Part shown: piece by piece, positions 23,609-30,567 of the stretch
How the letters are laid out: every line of letters starts with the position of its first letter
How positions within the stretch are numbered: position 1 is the first letter of the stretch
Assembly (NCBI GenBank): GCA_024681565.1
Contig: JAILAO010000087.1
Span: 1 to 30,567 of the forward strand
Length of the DNA stretch: 30,567 nt
Direction of reading: 5' to 3'
Source of the DNA: Bacteroidales bacterium
GTDB taxonomy: Bacteria; Bacteroidota; Bacteroidia; Bacteroidales; UBA932
Notes under the pieces: generated by a model
Databases searched by the model: none
The model's input: the letters and a program-made list of their open reading frames with translations, nothing else
Told to the model about the DNA's origin: nothing
Translations under genes and position numbers: made by a program

Positions 23609-24155
23609 AGGAGCGATCCGCTGTATTGACATTGATCTTTTCGCCCGTCTCGATGAACAGCGGGACCATCACCTTGGCACCCGTCTCGAGGGTAACTTCC
23701 TTGAGAGCGGAAGTAGAAGCGGTGTTGCCCTTGACAGCCGGCTCGGAATACGTGACCTCGAGGGTGACGTAGGTCGGGAGTTCACAGGTCAGGCAACGCT
23801 CCTCACCGACGACGAACATCATCTCGACATGCTGGCCTTCCTTCATCAGGTCGGAGTTCTCCACGACATCCTTCGGAAGCAGGATCTGCTCGTAGGTCTC
23901 TTCGTGCATGAAATTGAAGCCATCCTCCTCGGCATAGAGGAACTGGTACGGACGGCGCTCCACATCGATCGTCTCGATCTTGAGACCGGCGGTGAAAGTA
24001 TTTTCGAGGATATTGCCATTCTCCAGGTTGCGAAGCTTGGTCTTCACGAAAGCAGGGCCTTTACCCGGCTTGACGTGCTGGAACCAGACGATCTGGCAGG
24101 GTTTGCCGTTGTACTTGAGAAAAAGTCCGTTCTTGAAATCAGCTGTTGTTGCCAT
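23592..24155 (-). CDS. efp: Translation elongation factor P
   Basis: The 187-residue product is a complete EF-P with three beta-barrel domains: a KOW-like N-domain (MATTADFKNGLFLKYNGK), a middle domain and a C-terminal S1-like domain ending in TGEKINVNTADRSY. EF-P relieves ribosome stalling at polyproline stretches. The tip loop HVKPGKGPAF holds K32, the residue that many bacteria modify. I chose ATG 24155 because the family begins there; an in-frame start 14 codons upstream (24197) would lie across the promoter. A good promoter lies just upstream at 24195-24226. No EpmA/EpmB or other dedicated EF-P modification gene is visible. The next gene, a radical SAM protein, overlaps its 3' end, so efp may share a transcript with the five-gene cluster. 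Confidence 0.97.
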   Translation of the reverse strand: MATTADFKNGLFLKYNGKPCQIVWFQHVKPGKGPAFVKTKLRNLENGNILENTFTAGLKIETIDVERRPYQFLYAEEDGFNFMHEETYEQILLPKDVVENSDLMKEGQHVEMMFVVGEERCLTCELPTYVTLEVTYSEPAVKGNTASTSALKEVTLETGAKVMVPLFIETGEKINVNTADRSYGGRA

Positions 24156-24194
24156 AAAAGTAGTATTAGTAGTTTGATTTTGCGGATATCTCGG

Positions 24195-24226
24195 CAAATT
24201 TAACGAAATGACTCAACTAATGCAAA
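24195..24226 (-). promoter_or_regulatory. Promoter of efp and perhaps the radical SAM cluster
   Basis: On the minus strand TTTG (24226-24223) and TAAATTTG (24202-24195) match the -33 and -7 elements, with a 20-base spacer. The -33 element lies inside the last codons of ispH. The predicted transcript start is about 30 bases before the efp ATG. No separate promoter is evident before the radical SAM gene. Confidence 0.65.
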
Positions 24227-25110
24227 TTTTTGATGGCACCGGCGACTTCTTCGAGCAACCATTTGGGCGTGGAAGTAGCTCCGCACACCCCGACCCGGTC
24301 CTCCTTGCGGAACCAGCCGGGCTGCAATCCGGCGACGGAACCGATGTGCCAGGTGCGCGGATTGACCCGCCGGCAGAGTTCGCACAGCACCCGCCCGTTG
24401 GAACTCTCGCGTCCCGAAACGAAGACGATCACATCGTGGGAACGGGCGAACTCCTGCAATTCGCGGTGACGCGAGGCCACCTGCTGGCAGATGGTATCAT
24501 GGACGGTCAGCGTGGCGCCCCGCATCGCACCCTGCAGGCATTTCCGCACGGCGGCATAGCCCTCGGGGCTCTTGGTCGTCTGGGAAAACAGCTCGATGTC
24601 ATGGTCCCGCCGGATGCTGCCGTCCGCAAGGCAAGCCTGCAGCTGGTCCACATTCTCGACCACGATGACCCCGCCCTCTTCCACCTGGCCCACCAGGCCC
24701 AGGACCTCGGGGTGACCGATCTTGCCGAACAGGACGACCTGGCCGCCGGCCGGAGCCACACGGGAATAGGCTTCCCGGATTTTTTTCTGGAGGGCGAGCA
24801 CCACGGGGCAGGTACAGTCTATCACCTTGACCCCCGCTTCCCGCAGACGGGCATACACCCGCGGGGGTTCTCCGTGTGCGCGGATCAGCAGCGTCTCTCC
24901 ACCGACCGGGCCGGCCGGTTTGTCCAGATCGCTCTTGCCGAGGGTTACGAGACCACGGGACTCCAGCCGGGCCAGTTCCTCCTCATTGTGGACGATGGCG
25001 CCCAGGGAATAGAGCCGGCCGGCACCGGAATCGAGGAATTTCTCGGCGGTGCCGATGGCGCGGATCACGCCTCCGCAGAAACCGGAATGGGCGTCGATCT
25101 CAACCTGCAT
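24217..25110 (-). CDS. ispH: 4-hydroxy-3-methylbut-2-enyl diphosphate reductase IspH
   Basis: The 297-residue product has the three iron-sulfur ligands of IspH: C12 in HSGFCGG, C101 in DCTCP and C208 in HDTICQQ. It also has the IVHNEEE histidine region and the GHPEV glutamate needed for proton delivery. IspH makes IPP and DMAPP in the last step of the MEP isoprenoid pathway in the cytoplasm. The ATG at 25110 shares its A with the cmk stop (TGATG); the GTG one codon earlier is less likely. It is cotranscribed with cmk, and its 3' end contains the -33 element of the efp promoter. Length is slightly below the usual 310-320 residues, but no key residue is missing. Confidence 0.96.
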   Translation of the reverse strand: MQVEIDAHSGFCGGVIRAIGTAEKFLDSGAGRLYSLGAIVHNEEELARLESRGLVTLGKSDLDKPAGPVGGETLLIRAHGEPPRVYARLREAGVKVIDCTCPVVLALQKKIREAYSRVAPAGGQVVLFGKIGHPEVLGLVGQVEEGGVIVVENVDQLQACLADGSIRRDHDIELFSQTTKSPEGYAAVRKCLQGAMRGATLTVHDTICQQVASRHRELQEFARSHDVIVFVSGRESSNGRVLCELCRRVNPRTWHIGSVAGLQPGWFRKEDRVGVCGATSTPKWLLEEVAGAIKNLH

Positions 25111-25829
25111 CACGCGGCGTTGTCAGCAGACAGGGTATCCGGAGCATCCAGAAGGGCGAATTTGCCTCGGATCAGGCCTTCCGCCCAGGCGATCTCGTCG
25201 GTGAATCCCATCTCGGAATTATCCAGGACGAAAGCATCCTCCGCACGCCGGAGCGGAGAGGTCTCGCGGTGAGAATCGATATAATCCCGCTCCTGGAGAT
25301 TCTTCATCACTTCTTCGAAAACAGGGTTTTCACCCTTCGAGACCAGTTCGTCGAAGCGGCGCTGCGCGCGGACCTCCGGGCGGGCCGTCATGAAGATCTT
25401 GATCTCGGCATGGGGGAATACGGTCGTACCGATGTCCCGGCCGTCCATCACGACACGTCCGGACTCGGAGAAGGCGTGCAGGCGGGCATCCACCCATTTG
25501 CGGACATAGGGAACCGCTGCGATCGGGCTCACCTGGGACGAGACTTCCATCGTACGGATCAGTTTCTCGATATTGCGCTCGCCCATGAACAGGACGGTCC
25601 CCTGGCCGAAATGCAGGTCGAGGGACGCCAGAGCGGCCTCGAGTGCCGGGCTGACCGTGTTGTCGGGGGCGATCAGCCCCTGCTCCTGCGCAAAGAGCGT
25701 CACACCGCGGTACATGGCCCCGGAGTCCAGGTACAGGAAATCGAAATGCTGCGCGATCAGGCGCGCCAAAGTGCTCTTACCGGTAGAGGAATAGCCGTCA
25801 ACGGCAATGGTGATATCAGGAATCCGCAT
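25110..25829 (-). CDS. cmk: Cytidylate kinase
   Basis: The 239-residue product has the P-loop GYSSTGKST at residues about 12-20, LDSGAMYRG in the CMP-binding part, VVMDGRDIGTTVFP and the lid segment RAQRRFDEL. These define CMP/dCMP kinase, which phosphorylates CMP and dCMP with ATP in pyrimidine recycling. The chosen ATG at 25829 is two codons inside an alternative TTG start at 25835 and places the P-loop at the usual distance. It is the first gene of a cmk-ispH pair that overlaps by one base, a pairing also seen in other bacteria. A matching -7 element, TATATTTG, lies at 25849-25856. Confidence 0.96.
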   Translation of the reverse strand: MRIPDITIAVDGYSSTGKSTLARLIAQHFDFLYLDSGAMYRGVTLFAQEQGLIAPDNTVSPALEAALASLDLHFGQGTVLFMGERNIEKLIRTMEVSSQVSPIAAVPYVRKWVDARLHAFSESGRVVMDGRDIGTTVFPHAEIKIFMTARPEVRAQRRFDELVSKGENPVFEEVMKNLQERDYIDSHRETSPLRRAEDAFVLDNSEMGFTDEIAWAEGLIRGKFALLDAPDTLSADNAA

Positions 25830-25848
25830 GATCAAGTGGTCTAGACTA

Positions 25849-25856
25849 CAAATATA
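25849..25856 (-). promoter_or_regulatory. -7 element of the cmk-ispH unit
   Basis: TATATTTG on the minus strand matches TAnnTTTG, 19 bases before the cmk ATG. No clear -33 TTTG stands at the usual spacing, so support is partial. Confidence 0.45.
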
Positions 25857-25869
25857 CAGAATAATTCCT

Positions 25870-25877
25870 TAAATTTG
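25870..25877 (+). promoter_or_regulatory. -7 element of the carboxylesterase gene
   Basis: TAAATTTG on the plus strand matches TAnnTTTG and ends 20 bases before the ATG at 25898. A -33 element is not convincing. It is back to back with the cmk element at 25849-25856. Confidence 0.45.
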
Positions 25878-25897
25878 TAGGTAAACCATTTTCCCCC

Positions 25898-27517
25898 ATG
25901 ATGAAAAGAAACCTTCTCCTGCTTCTGGCAGCATCGCTGCTGATGTGCGCCTGCTCCGGACAATCTGGCAAGTCCGAAGACGGACAGCGTCTCTTCATCG
26001 GCGAAGACATCGCCGTGGCCAACACCGCTTACGGTCGCGTACGCGGATTCATCCTTGATGACATCTACCGGTTCAAAGGCATCCCCTACGGAGCGAGCAC
26101 GGCCGGGGAGAACCGCTTCATGCCCCCGAAACCGCCCCAGCCCTGGGAAGGCGTCCGCGCAGCCCTGCTGTATGGCGAATCCGCCCCGCAGGTCGTGCCC
26201 TACGACCGCCGTCCCGAGTCTTACGCCGGCTTCGTGGACCATTGGAACTATGACCTGATCGGAGAAGACTGCCTGCGTCTCAATGTATGGACCCCGGGAC
26301 TGGACGACGCCAAACGGCCCGTCCTTGTCTGGCTGCACGGCGGCGGTTTTTCCAGCGGCAACGCCATCGAGCAGGACGGCTACGGCGGCGAGAACCTCGC
26401 CCGCTACGGCGACGTCGTCTGCTGCTCGGTCAACCACCGCCTCAACTCCCTGGGTTACTCCGATTTCGCCGCTGTCGGCGGCGAGAAATACCTCCACTCC
26501 GGCAATGTCGGCATGCTGGACATCATCGCCGCGCTGCAGTGGGTCCACGACAACATCGCGAACTTCGGCGGTGACCCGGGCAACGTGACCATCATCGGCC
26601 AGTCCGGCGGCGGCTCCAAGGTAAGCATCGTCGCGTCCATGCCGGCCGCAAAGGGACTTGTCCACAAAGGCGTCGCCCTCAGCGGCAACAGCATCTCCGC
26701 GACGGACAAGGCCTACGCCGAAGCCCTCGGCGCCCACATCCTCCAGGAAGCCGGGCTGAAACCTTCGGAAATAGACAAACTCCAGCAGATGCCCTGGGAA
26801 GAATACTACGCGCTCGCGAACCGCGCCGCCCGCAGTTTCCGCGCCAGGACAGCCGGCGGCCGGGGCGGATTCAGCCCGGTCGGTGACGGCGTAGACATCC
26901 CGGCAGGCACCTTCTTCGATCCCGAAGACGCTTCCTTGCCCAACATCCCGATGCTCTACTGCACCACCCTCAATGAGAGCAGCCCCAACCGCACGGAACC
27001 GGCGCTCGAGGACATCACCCTGGACGGCGTCGTCGAAAAGCTGACGCCCCGTTACGGGGAACGCACGCGCGACATCGTGGACGCCTATGCCGCACAGTTC
27101 CCGGAAAGGCGGCCGGTCGAGATCTGGTCCATGCTCCTGTCCACCCGCGTAAACGTGGTCCGCTCCGCAGACACGAAAGTGAAACAGGGCGCCCCGGTCT
27201 ATGTAGCCTGGTTCCAGTGGCAGCCGCCCCTGTTCGACGGACGCATGCGCGCATTCCACTGCCTGGACATCTGCTTCTGGCTGCACAACACCGACCTGAT
27301 GCTGACCCACACCGGCGGCGGCCGACGCCCGCGGGCACTTTCGGACAAGATGTCCGACGCGCTCCTCGCTTTCATGCGCACCGGCAATCCCAACTGCGAT
27401 GCGCTCCCGCAATGGCCGCAGTACACGCCGGAAAACGGCGAAGTCATGATCCTGGACGATGTCTGCTCCGTGCAGAACGACCCGGACCGCGCCGCCCGCA
27501 GCCACATCACCGACTAA
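25898..27517 (+). CDS. Type-B carboxylesterase lipoprotein
   Basis: The 539-residue product carries a lipoprotein signal with lipobox MCAC (C19). An alpha/beta-hydrolase of the carboxylesterase type B family follows: the FKGIPYGAS and EDCLRLNVWTP family motifs, oxyanion loop LHGGGF, nucleophile S236 in GQSGGG, acid E360 in LNESS, and base H454 in FHCLD. The catalytic triad is complete. It would hydrolyse ester bonds at the cell surface or in the periplasm. Given the pectinases elsewhere in the window, acetyl or feruloyl esters of plant polysaccharides are plausible substrates, but this is inference. Two adjacent ATG codons (25898 and 25901) are equivalent starts. The gene is alone on the plus strand, with its own -7 element and a shared terminator downstream. 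Confidence 0.9.
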   Translation: MMKRNLLLLLAASLLMCACSGQSGKSEDGQRLFIGEDIAVANTAYGRVRGFILDDIYRFKGIPYGASTAGENRFMPPKPPQPWEGVRAALLYGESAPQVVPYDRRPESYAGFVDHWNYDLIGEDCLRLNVWTPGLDDAKRPVLVWLHGGGFSSGNAIEQDGYGGENLARYGDVVCCSVNHRLNSLGYSDFAAVGGEKYLHSGNVGMLDIIAALQWVHDNIANFGGDPGNVTIIGQSGGGSKVSIVASMPAAKGLVHKGVALSGNSISATDKAYAEALGAHILQEAGLKPSEIDKLQQMPWEEYYALANRAARSFRARTAGGRGGFSPVGDGVDIPAGTFFDPEDASLPNIPMLYCTTLNESSPNRTEPALEDITLDGVVEKLTPRYGERTRDIVDAYAAQFPERRPVEIWSMLLSTRVNVVRSADTKVKQGAPVYVAWFQWQPPLFDGRMRAFHCLDICFWLHNTDLMLTHTGGGRRPRALSDKMSDALLAFMRTGNPNCDALPQWPQYTPENGEVMILDDVCSVQNDPDRAARSHITD

Positions 27518-27532
27518 GTGCAGCGGCATCGG

Positions 27533-27568
27533 AAAAAAGGCCCCGGGAACACTCCCGGAGCCTTTTTT
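27533..27568. terminator. Bidirectional terminator between the esterase and GH127-like genes
   Basis: A GC-rich hairpin, CCGGGA paired with TCCCGG plus outer GGC/GCC pairs around an ACAC loop, is flanked by six A on the left and six T on the right. It follows the esterase stop by 15 bases and the GH127-like stop by about 20, so it serves both converging genes. Confidence 0.85.
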
Positions 27569-27589
27569 GTAATCCGGCGGAAACGGCCG

Positions 27590-29209
27590 CTAATGGATGA
27601 TCACCTTCGAGTAACCGCTTTCGCGGCTGACCTTCGGGTCCATCAGGTGATAGACCGGGGTTTCGGGCGCGTCACCCTCCGTGCCATAGAGCAGCGGTCC
27701 TACCAGGTGCTTGACGGCACCCGCTTCGGGTTCCTGCTCGACGCTGGCCAGACGGAAGCTCATCCGGACCTTGTCGCCGGCCTTCCATTTGCGCGAAATG
27801 CGCAGGAAACCGTTCTCGAAGACGGCCGGGATCTCCTCGCCGCACACTTCGACGCGCAGGTCCGTCGCACCGTAAGGCTGGCGCAGGCACAGGGCCTTGA
27901 TTTGTACGCCGGCCTTTTCAATGCCCAGGAGGACCTCTCCGTTCTCCGGATCAAAGGGATAATTGGTCTGCTCCGTCAGCTCCAGTCCGTCCAGTTCCAG
28001 CACGCAATCACGGTAGAAGGGCAGGATCAGGTCCTTGCCCCGCCGGAAGAAAGCATACGAGGCGGCGCTGGACAGACCCTCCGACCCGCGCATCGTGCAG
28101 CACCAGGAGGCCTCGTCCGTACGGACGGCCAGATCGTGACGGTGCGTATGGAGCGAAGGGCAGAAATCGCAGCCGAAGCCGCCGTTCTCGCGCTGGTCGT
28201 GGCACAGGCCGTTGTAGTAGATCAATTCAGCCTGGTCCAGATACCTGGGATCGCCGGTGTGCTGCCAGAGCTGCACGGCCACCATGTACGAATCCACGAC
28301 GGCACAGGGCTCCGACCAGGTGTCATAACGGCAGAACCAGTTGTAGTTCTGATACCCTTCGGTCATTCCATACTGGCGGTACAGTTCCCAGCGCTTCCGG
28401 ACTTCGTCGATATACTTTTCTTCTCCGGTGATTTCCGCATAGCGGATCAAGCCCCGGCAGGCCGTGAGCGAGGCGTGGGTCTGCGCCCGGATGCCGACGA
28501 GGTCCACTTCCAGGAAACGGGCGATCAGTTCGTCGATCAACGCTTTGAGTTCATCCCCTCCGATGAGCTTGTAGGCGTGGATGAGACCTTCCATCCCGAT
28601 GAAGACACAGCCGATATCGGAAGAAAGGACCCACTGGGCATCATTATAGACGATCTCGCCGATGGCGTCGCCCAGGTTGCGGCGACGGCTTTCCGGATCG
28701 ATGGGATAGTCCTTGAAGACCCCCTTGCCGTTCATGAACAGGCCGTCCACGATGGCACGGATACGGTCCAGGGCGACGGGATCCCCCGTCCATTCATAAT
28801 ACTCGCAAAGTCCGCGCAGCACCCAGCCGTTGCCGGAAAGCTGCTGCTCATTGAGCACGCCGTCGAACTCCGGGCCGAAATAGCCCTTTGCATTCATAAA
28901 CTGCGGATAATGGTCCAGGATGGTCTTCAGGTAGAGCGGTTCGCGTCCGCTTGCCCGGGCGTCACAGACGAGGCCCAGCACGATACGGCCCTGGGCGTCG
29001 CCCGGCCAGCTCTGCCACAGACGGGAATGGAAAACGGAATCCGGACGGTACATTTCATCTTCGAGCCGGTCGAAGTTGCGGTCGATCCGGGCGGCCAGTT
29101 CGCCGCCGGTACTGATGGCGTCCAGGGGTACAGGGGTGATGTCCGCCTGCGTACAGGCCACGGCCATCAGCAGGCAGCCCGTAAGGGTTGACAGGATACT
29201 ACGGTTCAT
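27590..29209 (-). CDS. GH127-like (DUF1680-type) lipoprotein, possible beta-L-arabinofuranosidase relative
   Basis: The 539-residue product has a lipoprotein signal (lipobox AVAC, C19), an alpha/alpha-toroid domain (about 40-395) and a C-terminal beta-sandwich (about 400-539, ending in VGPLLYGTEGD and YHLMDPK). Cysteines C347, C350, C370 and C371 stand in GFGCDFCPS and SWCCTMRG. In GH127 enzymes a zinc-bound cysteine cluster with a CC pair supplies the nucleophile, so this cluster is the main evidence. The Glu-x-Cys spacing of characterised members is not reproduced exactly; E341 is the nearest candidate. The protein is therefore a relative, with substrate unknown, possibly arabinose or another pectic side-chain sugar. 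It lies 24 bases downstream of lptB on the same strand with no obvious promoter between, and ends at a shared terminator. Confidence 0.7.
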   Translation of the reverse strand: MNRSILSTLTGCLLMAVACTQADITPVPLDAISTGGELAARIDRNFDRLEDEMYRPDSVFHSRLWQSWPGDAQGRIVLGLVCDARASGREPLYLKTILDHYPQFMNAKGYFGPEFDGVLNEQQLSGNGWVLRGLCEYYEWTGDPVALDRIRAIVDGLFMNGKGVFKDYPIDPESRRRNLGDAIGEIVYNDAQWVLSSDIGCVFIGMEGLIHAYKLIGGDELKALIDELIARFLEVDLVGIRAQTHASLTACRGLIRYAEITGEEKYIDEVRKRWELYRQYGMTEGYQNYNWFCRYDTWSEPCAVVDSYMVAVQLWQHTGDPRYLDQAELIYYNGLCHDQRENGGFGCDFCPSLHTHRHDLAVRTDEASWCCTMRGSEGLSSAASYAFFRRGKDLILPFYRDCVLELDGLELTEQTNYPFDPENGEVLLGIEKAGVQIKALCLRQPYGATDLRVEVCGEEIPAVFENGFLRISRKWKAGDKVRMSFRLASVEQEPEAGAVKHLVGPLLYGTEGDAPETPVYHLMDPKVSRESGYSKVIIH

Positions 29210-29233
29210 ATCAGTTGAATATTTGGTGTTCGC

Positions 29234-30022
29234 TTACTCAGTGCCGGAAGTTTCTTTCGCACGTGCGTGCTCCGCCTGGGCGCGTTCCACGGAAACGGAA
29301 CGTTTGAGGACGAAGCCCGAACCGAGATATTTCGTGCGGACATCTTCGTCCGCAGCCAGGGCCGCAGGAGTACCCTGCTGGAGGATCGTCCCCTCGTACA
29401 GGAGGTAGGCGCGGTCCGTGATGGCGAGGGTCTCGCCGACATTGTGGTCGGTGATGATCACGCCGATGTTGCGATATTTAAGTTTGGCAATGATGTACTG
29501 GATGTCCTCCACCGCGATCGGGTCCACCCCGGCGAAGGGTTCGTCCAGCAGGATGAACTTGGGGTCGATGGCCAGGGCGCGGGCTATCTCGCAGCGGCGG
29601 CGCTCGCCGCCGGAAAGCTGGATGCCCAGGGATTTGCGTACCTTGGACAGATTGAACTCGTCGATCAGCGACTCCACGCGCCGGCGCCGCACATCCCGCG
29701 GGATTCCGCGCATCTCCATCACGGACTCGATGTTGTCCTCGACGGAGATCTTGCGGAACACGGACGCGTCCTGGGGCAGGTAGCCGATCCCCTTCTGGGC
29801 CCGCTGATACATCGGCAGGTCCGTAATCTCTTCATCATCGAGGAAGACCCGGCCGGCATTGGGGACGATCTGTCCCGTAATCATATAGAAACTGGTGGTC
29901 TTGCCGGCGCCGTTGGGGCCCAGGAAACCGACGATCTCGCCCTGCTCCACTTCCATCGAGACACCCTTGACGACCGTGCGCAGACCGTATTTCTTGACAA
30001 GATTTTCGCAGCGTAGTTTCAT
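29234..30022 (-). CDS. lptB: LPS export ABC transporter ATPase LptB
   Basis: The 262-residue product is an ABC ATPase with Walker A GPNGAGKTT, Q-loop GYLPQDASVF, signature LSGGERRRCEIARAL, Walker B FILLDEPFAGVDP and switch histidine in ITDHN. GIGYLPQDASVFRKISVEDN and the FAGVDPIAVEDIQ string are characteristic of LptB, which powers extraction of LPS from the inner membrane with LptF, LptG and LptC. Those partners are not in the window. The C-terminal 20 residues are charged and extend slightly beyond the E. coli protein. It starts four bases after dnaX and is probably cotranscribed with it. Confidence 0.95.
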   Translation of the reverse strand: MKLRCENLVKKYGLRTVVKGVSMEVEQGEIVGFLGPNGAGKTTSFYMITGQIVPNAGRVFLDDEEITDLPMYQRAQKGIGYLPQDASVFRKISVEDNIESVMEMRGIPRDVRRRRVESLIDEFNLSKVRKSLGIQLSGGERRRCEIARALAIDPKFILLDEPFAGVDPIAVEDIQYIIAKLKYRNIGVIITDHNVGETLAITDRAYLLYEGTILQQGTPAALAADEDVRTKYLGSGFVLKRSVSVERAQAEHARAKETSGTE

Positions 30023-30026
30023 AACT

Positions 30027-30567
30027 CTATTTGATATCCAGGCCGAGGTCCACGACCAGGTTGCGGACCTCTTCGTTCTTGCTCATCAGGTCTTCCGCCT
30101 TTTCGGAAGGCATGTAGATACGCGGCGCCTGCTCCTCTTCGGGCAGCACGGCAGGTTCCAGCCGGAGGCGGCCGAAGCCCGTCAACGTGGCGAAGCGGCT
30201 TTCCAGGTCGCGCAGGATGCGCTCCTCGATCCACTTCTTCTGCGCCTCGTTGGTCACGGTGAAGGAAACGATCTTGCGTCCCTCCTCTTCGCGGAAGCTC
30301 AGGTTGGCGTTGGCCAGGGCATTGGCCAGGCGCGGCTGGCTGCCGTACATTGCGGCCAGTTCCTTCCATTTCGCGGCCAGTTCCCCGTCGGAGGGAAACG
30401 GCTGTTCGCTCTCCTCCCGCGCAGCCGCAGGCTTCACTACATCCGGTTCCGGTTCATTCATCAGCGCAGACAGCGACAGGGACGCGCCGGACTTCGGGGC
30501 CCGTTTCCTGGGAGCATCGGCCGTCTTGGGCGCCGGCGCGGCAGAGGCTGCAGGCTCTGCCGGGACC
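30027..30567 (-). CDS. dnaX: C-terminal part of DNA polymerase III subunit gamma/tau, 5' end outside window
   Basis: The frame is open from the right edge to the stop at 30027 (179 residues seen). It begins with an Ala/Pro/Lys-rich linker, then SLSLSALMNEPEP, and a folded domain with LAAKWKELAAMYGSQPRLANAL and GRKIVSFTVTNEAQKKWIEE, as in the C-terminal domain of Bacteroidetes DnaX (tau). This part would link the clamp loader to the polymerase. The ATP-binding half lies beyond the window, so the identity rests on the C-terminal pattern and should be treated as probable. The ATG at 30461 is internal, not a start. Confidence 0.72.
   Translation of the reverse strand, partial: VPAEPAASAAPAPKTADAPRKRAPKSGASLSLSALMNEPEPDVVKPAAAREESEQPFPSDGELAAKWKELAAMYGSQPRLANALANANLSFREEEGRKIVSFTVTNEAQKKWIEERILRDLESRFATLTGFGRLRLEPAVLPEEEQAPRIYMPSEKAEDLMSKNEEVRNLVVDLGLDIK

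Noticed and set aside
22367..23632. Radical SAM protein as an EF-P lysine aminomutase (EpmB)
   Set aside because: Position beside efp suggested it, but the motifs around the cluster resemble SplB-like proteins, and no EpmA partner is present.
25841..27529. A 562-codon minus-strand open frame opposite the carboxylesterase
   Set aside because: The plus strand has a lipobox, a complete catalytic triad and a terminator; the minus frame has low-complexity composition and would run across the divergent promoters.
27518..29191. A 557-codon plus-strand open frame opposite the GH127-like gene
   Set aside because: No domain signal, and it begins inside the esterase terminator region.

Overview
This GC-rich window (roughly 60% by eye) looks like the chromosome of an uncultured gut- or rumen-type Bacteroidales. 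Several start sites are preceded by the Bacteroidetes -7 element TAnnTTTG, and Shine-Dalgarno sites are not evident. DUF4783, WbqC, GH95 and GH127-like proteins and many signal peptides or lipoboxes fit the same phylum. Coding is almost continuous. No stretch above about 300 bases lacks a gene, and I saw no rRNA, tRNA, CRISPR array, insertion sequence or prophage.

Region 1 (1-11250) is a pectin-degradation locus. Four secreted enzymes are read leftward in a tightly coupled operon: a PL10-type pectate lyase, a three-domain PL1-CE12-CE8 protein, a GH2 enzyme, and a GH95-CE8 fusion cut by the left edge of the window. Head to head with it is a KdgF-like cupin carrying a lipoprotein signal. KdgF proteins linearise the unsaturated uronates that pectate lyases release. 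A short divergent region with opposed TATCTTTG boxes lies between them, and a palindromic terminator closes the cupin gene.

Region 2 (11244-18460) holds a second leftward unit: a secreted exo-rhamnogalacturonan-lyase-like protein (PL26/PcRGLX type), then rlmH, then a large multi-pass NtrY-like sensor kinase. A small secreted DUF4783 protein is divergent from it.

Region 3 (18461-24226) has efp followed leftward by five genes whose ends overlap: a spore-photoproduct-lyase-like radical SAM protein, a possible ATP-grasp protein of unknown function, a WbqC-family protein, a GT2 glycosyltransferase and a DegT-type aminotransferase. This is the most likely undescribed system here, plausibly making or attaching a modified amino sugar or an aminoacylated glycoconjugate.

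Region 4 (24217-30567) is mostly housekeeping: ispH, cmk, lptB and the 3' end of dnaX. Two carbohydrate-related lipoproteins are interspersed: a type-B carboxylesterase and a GH127-like protein that share a bidirectional terminator.

Together the first two regions would let the cell de-esterify, deacetylate and cleave homogalacturonan and rhamnogalacturonan. No SusC/SusD pair is in the window, so glycan uptake must be encoded elsewhere.
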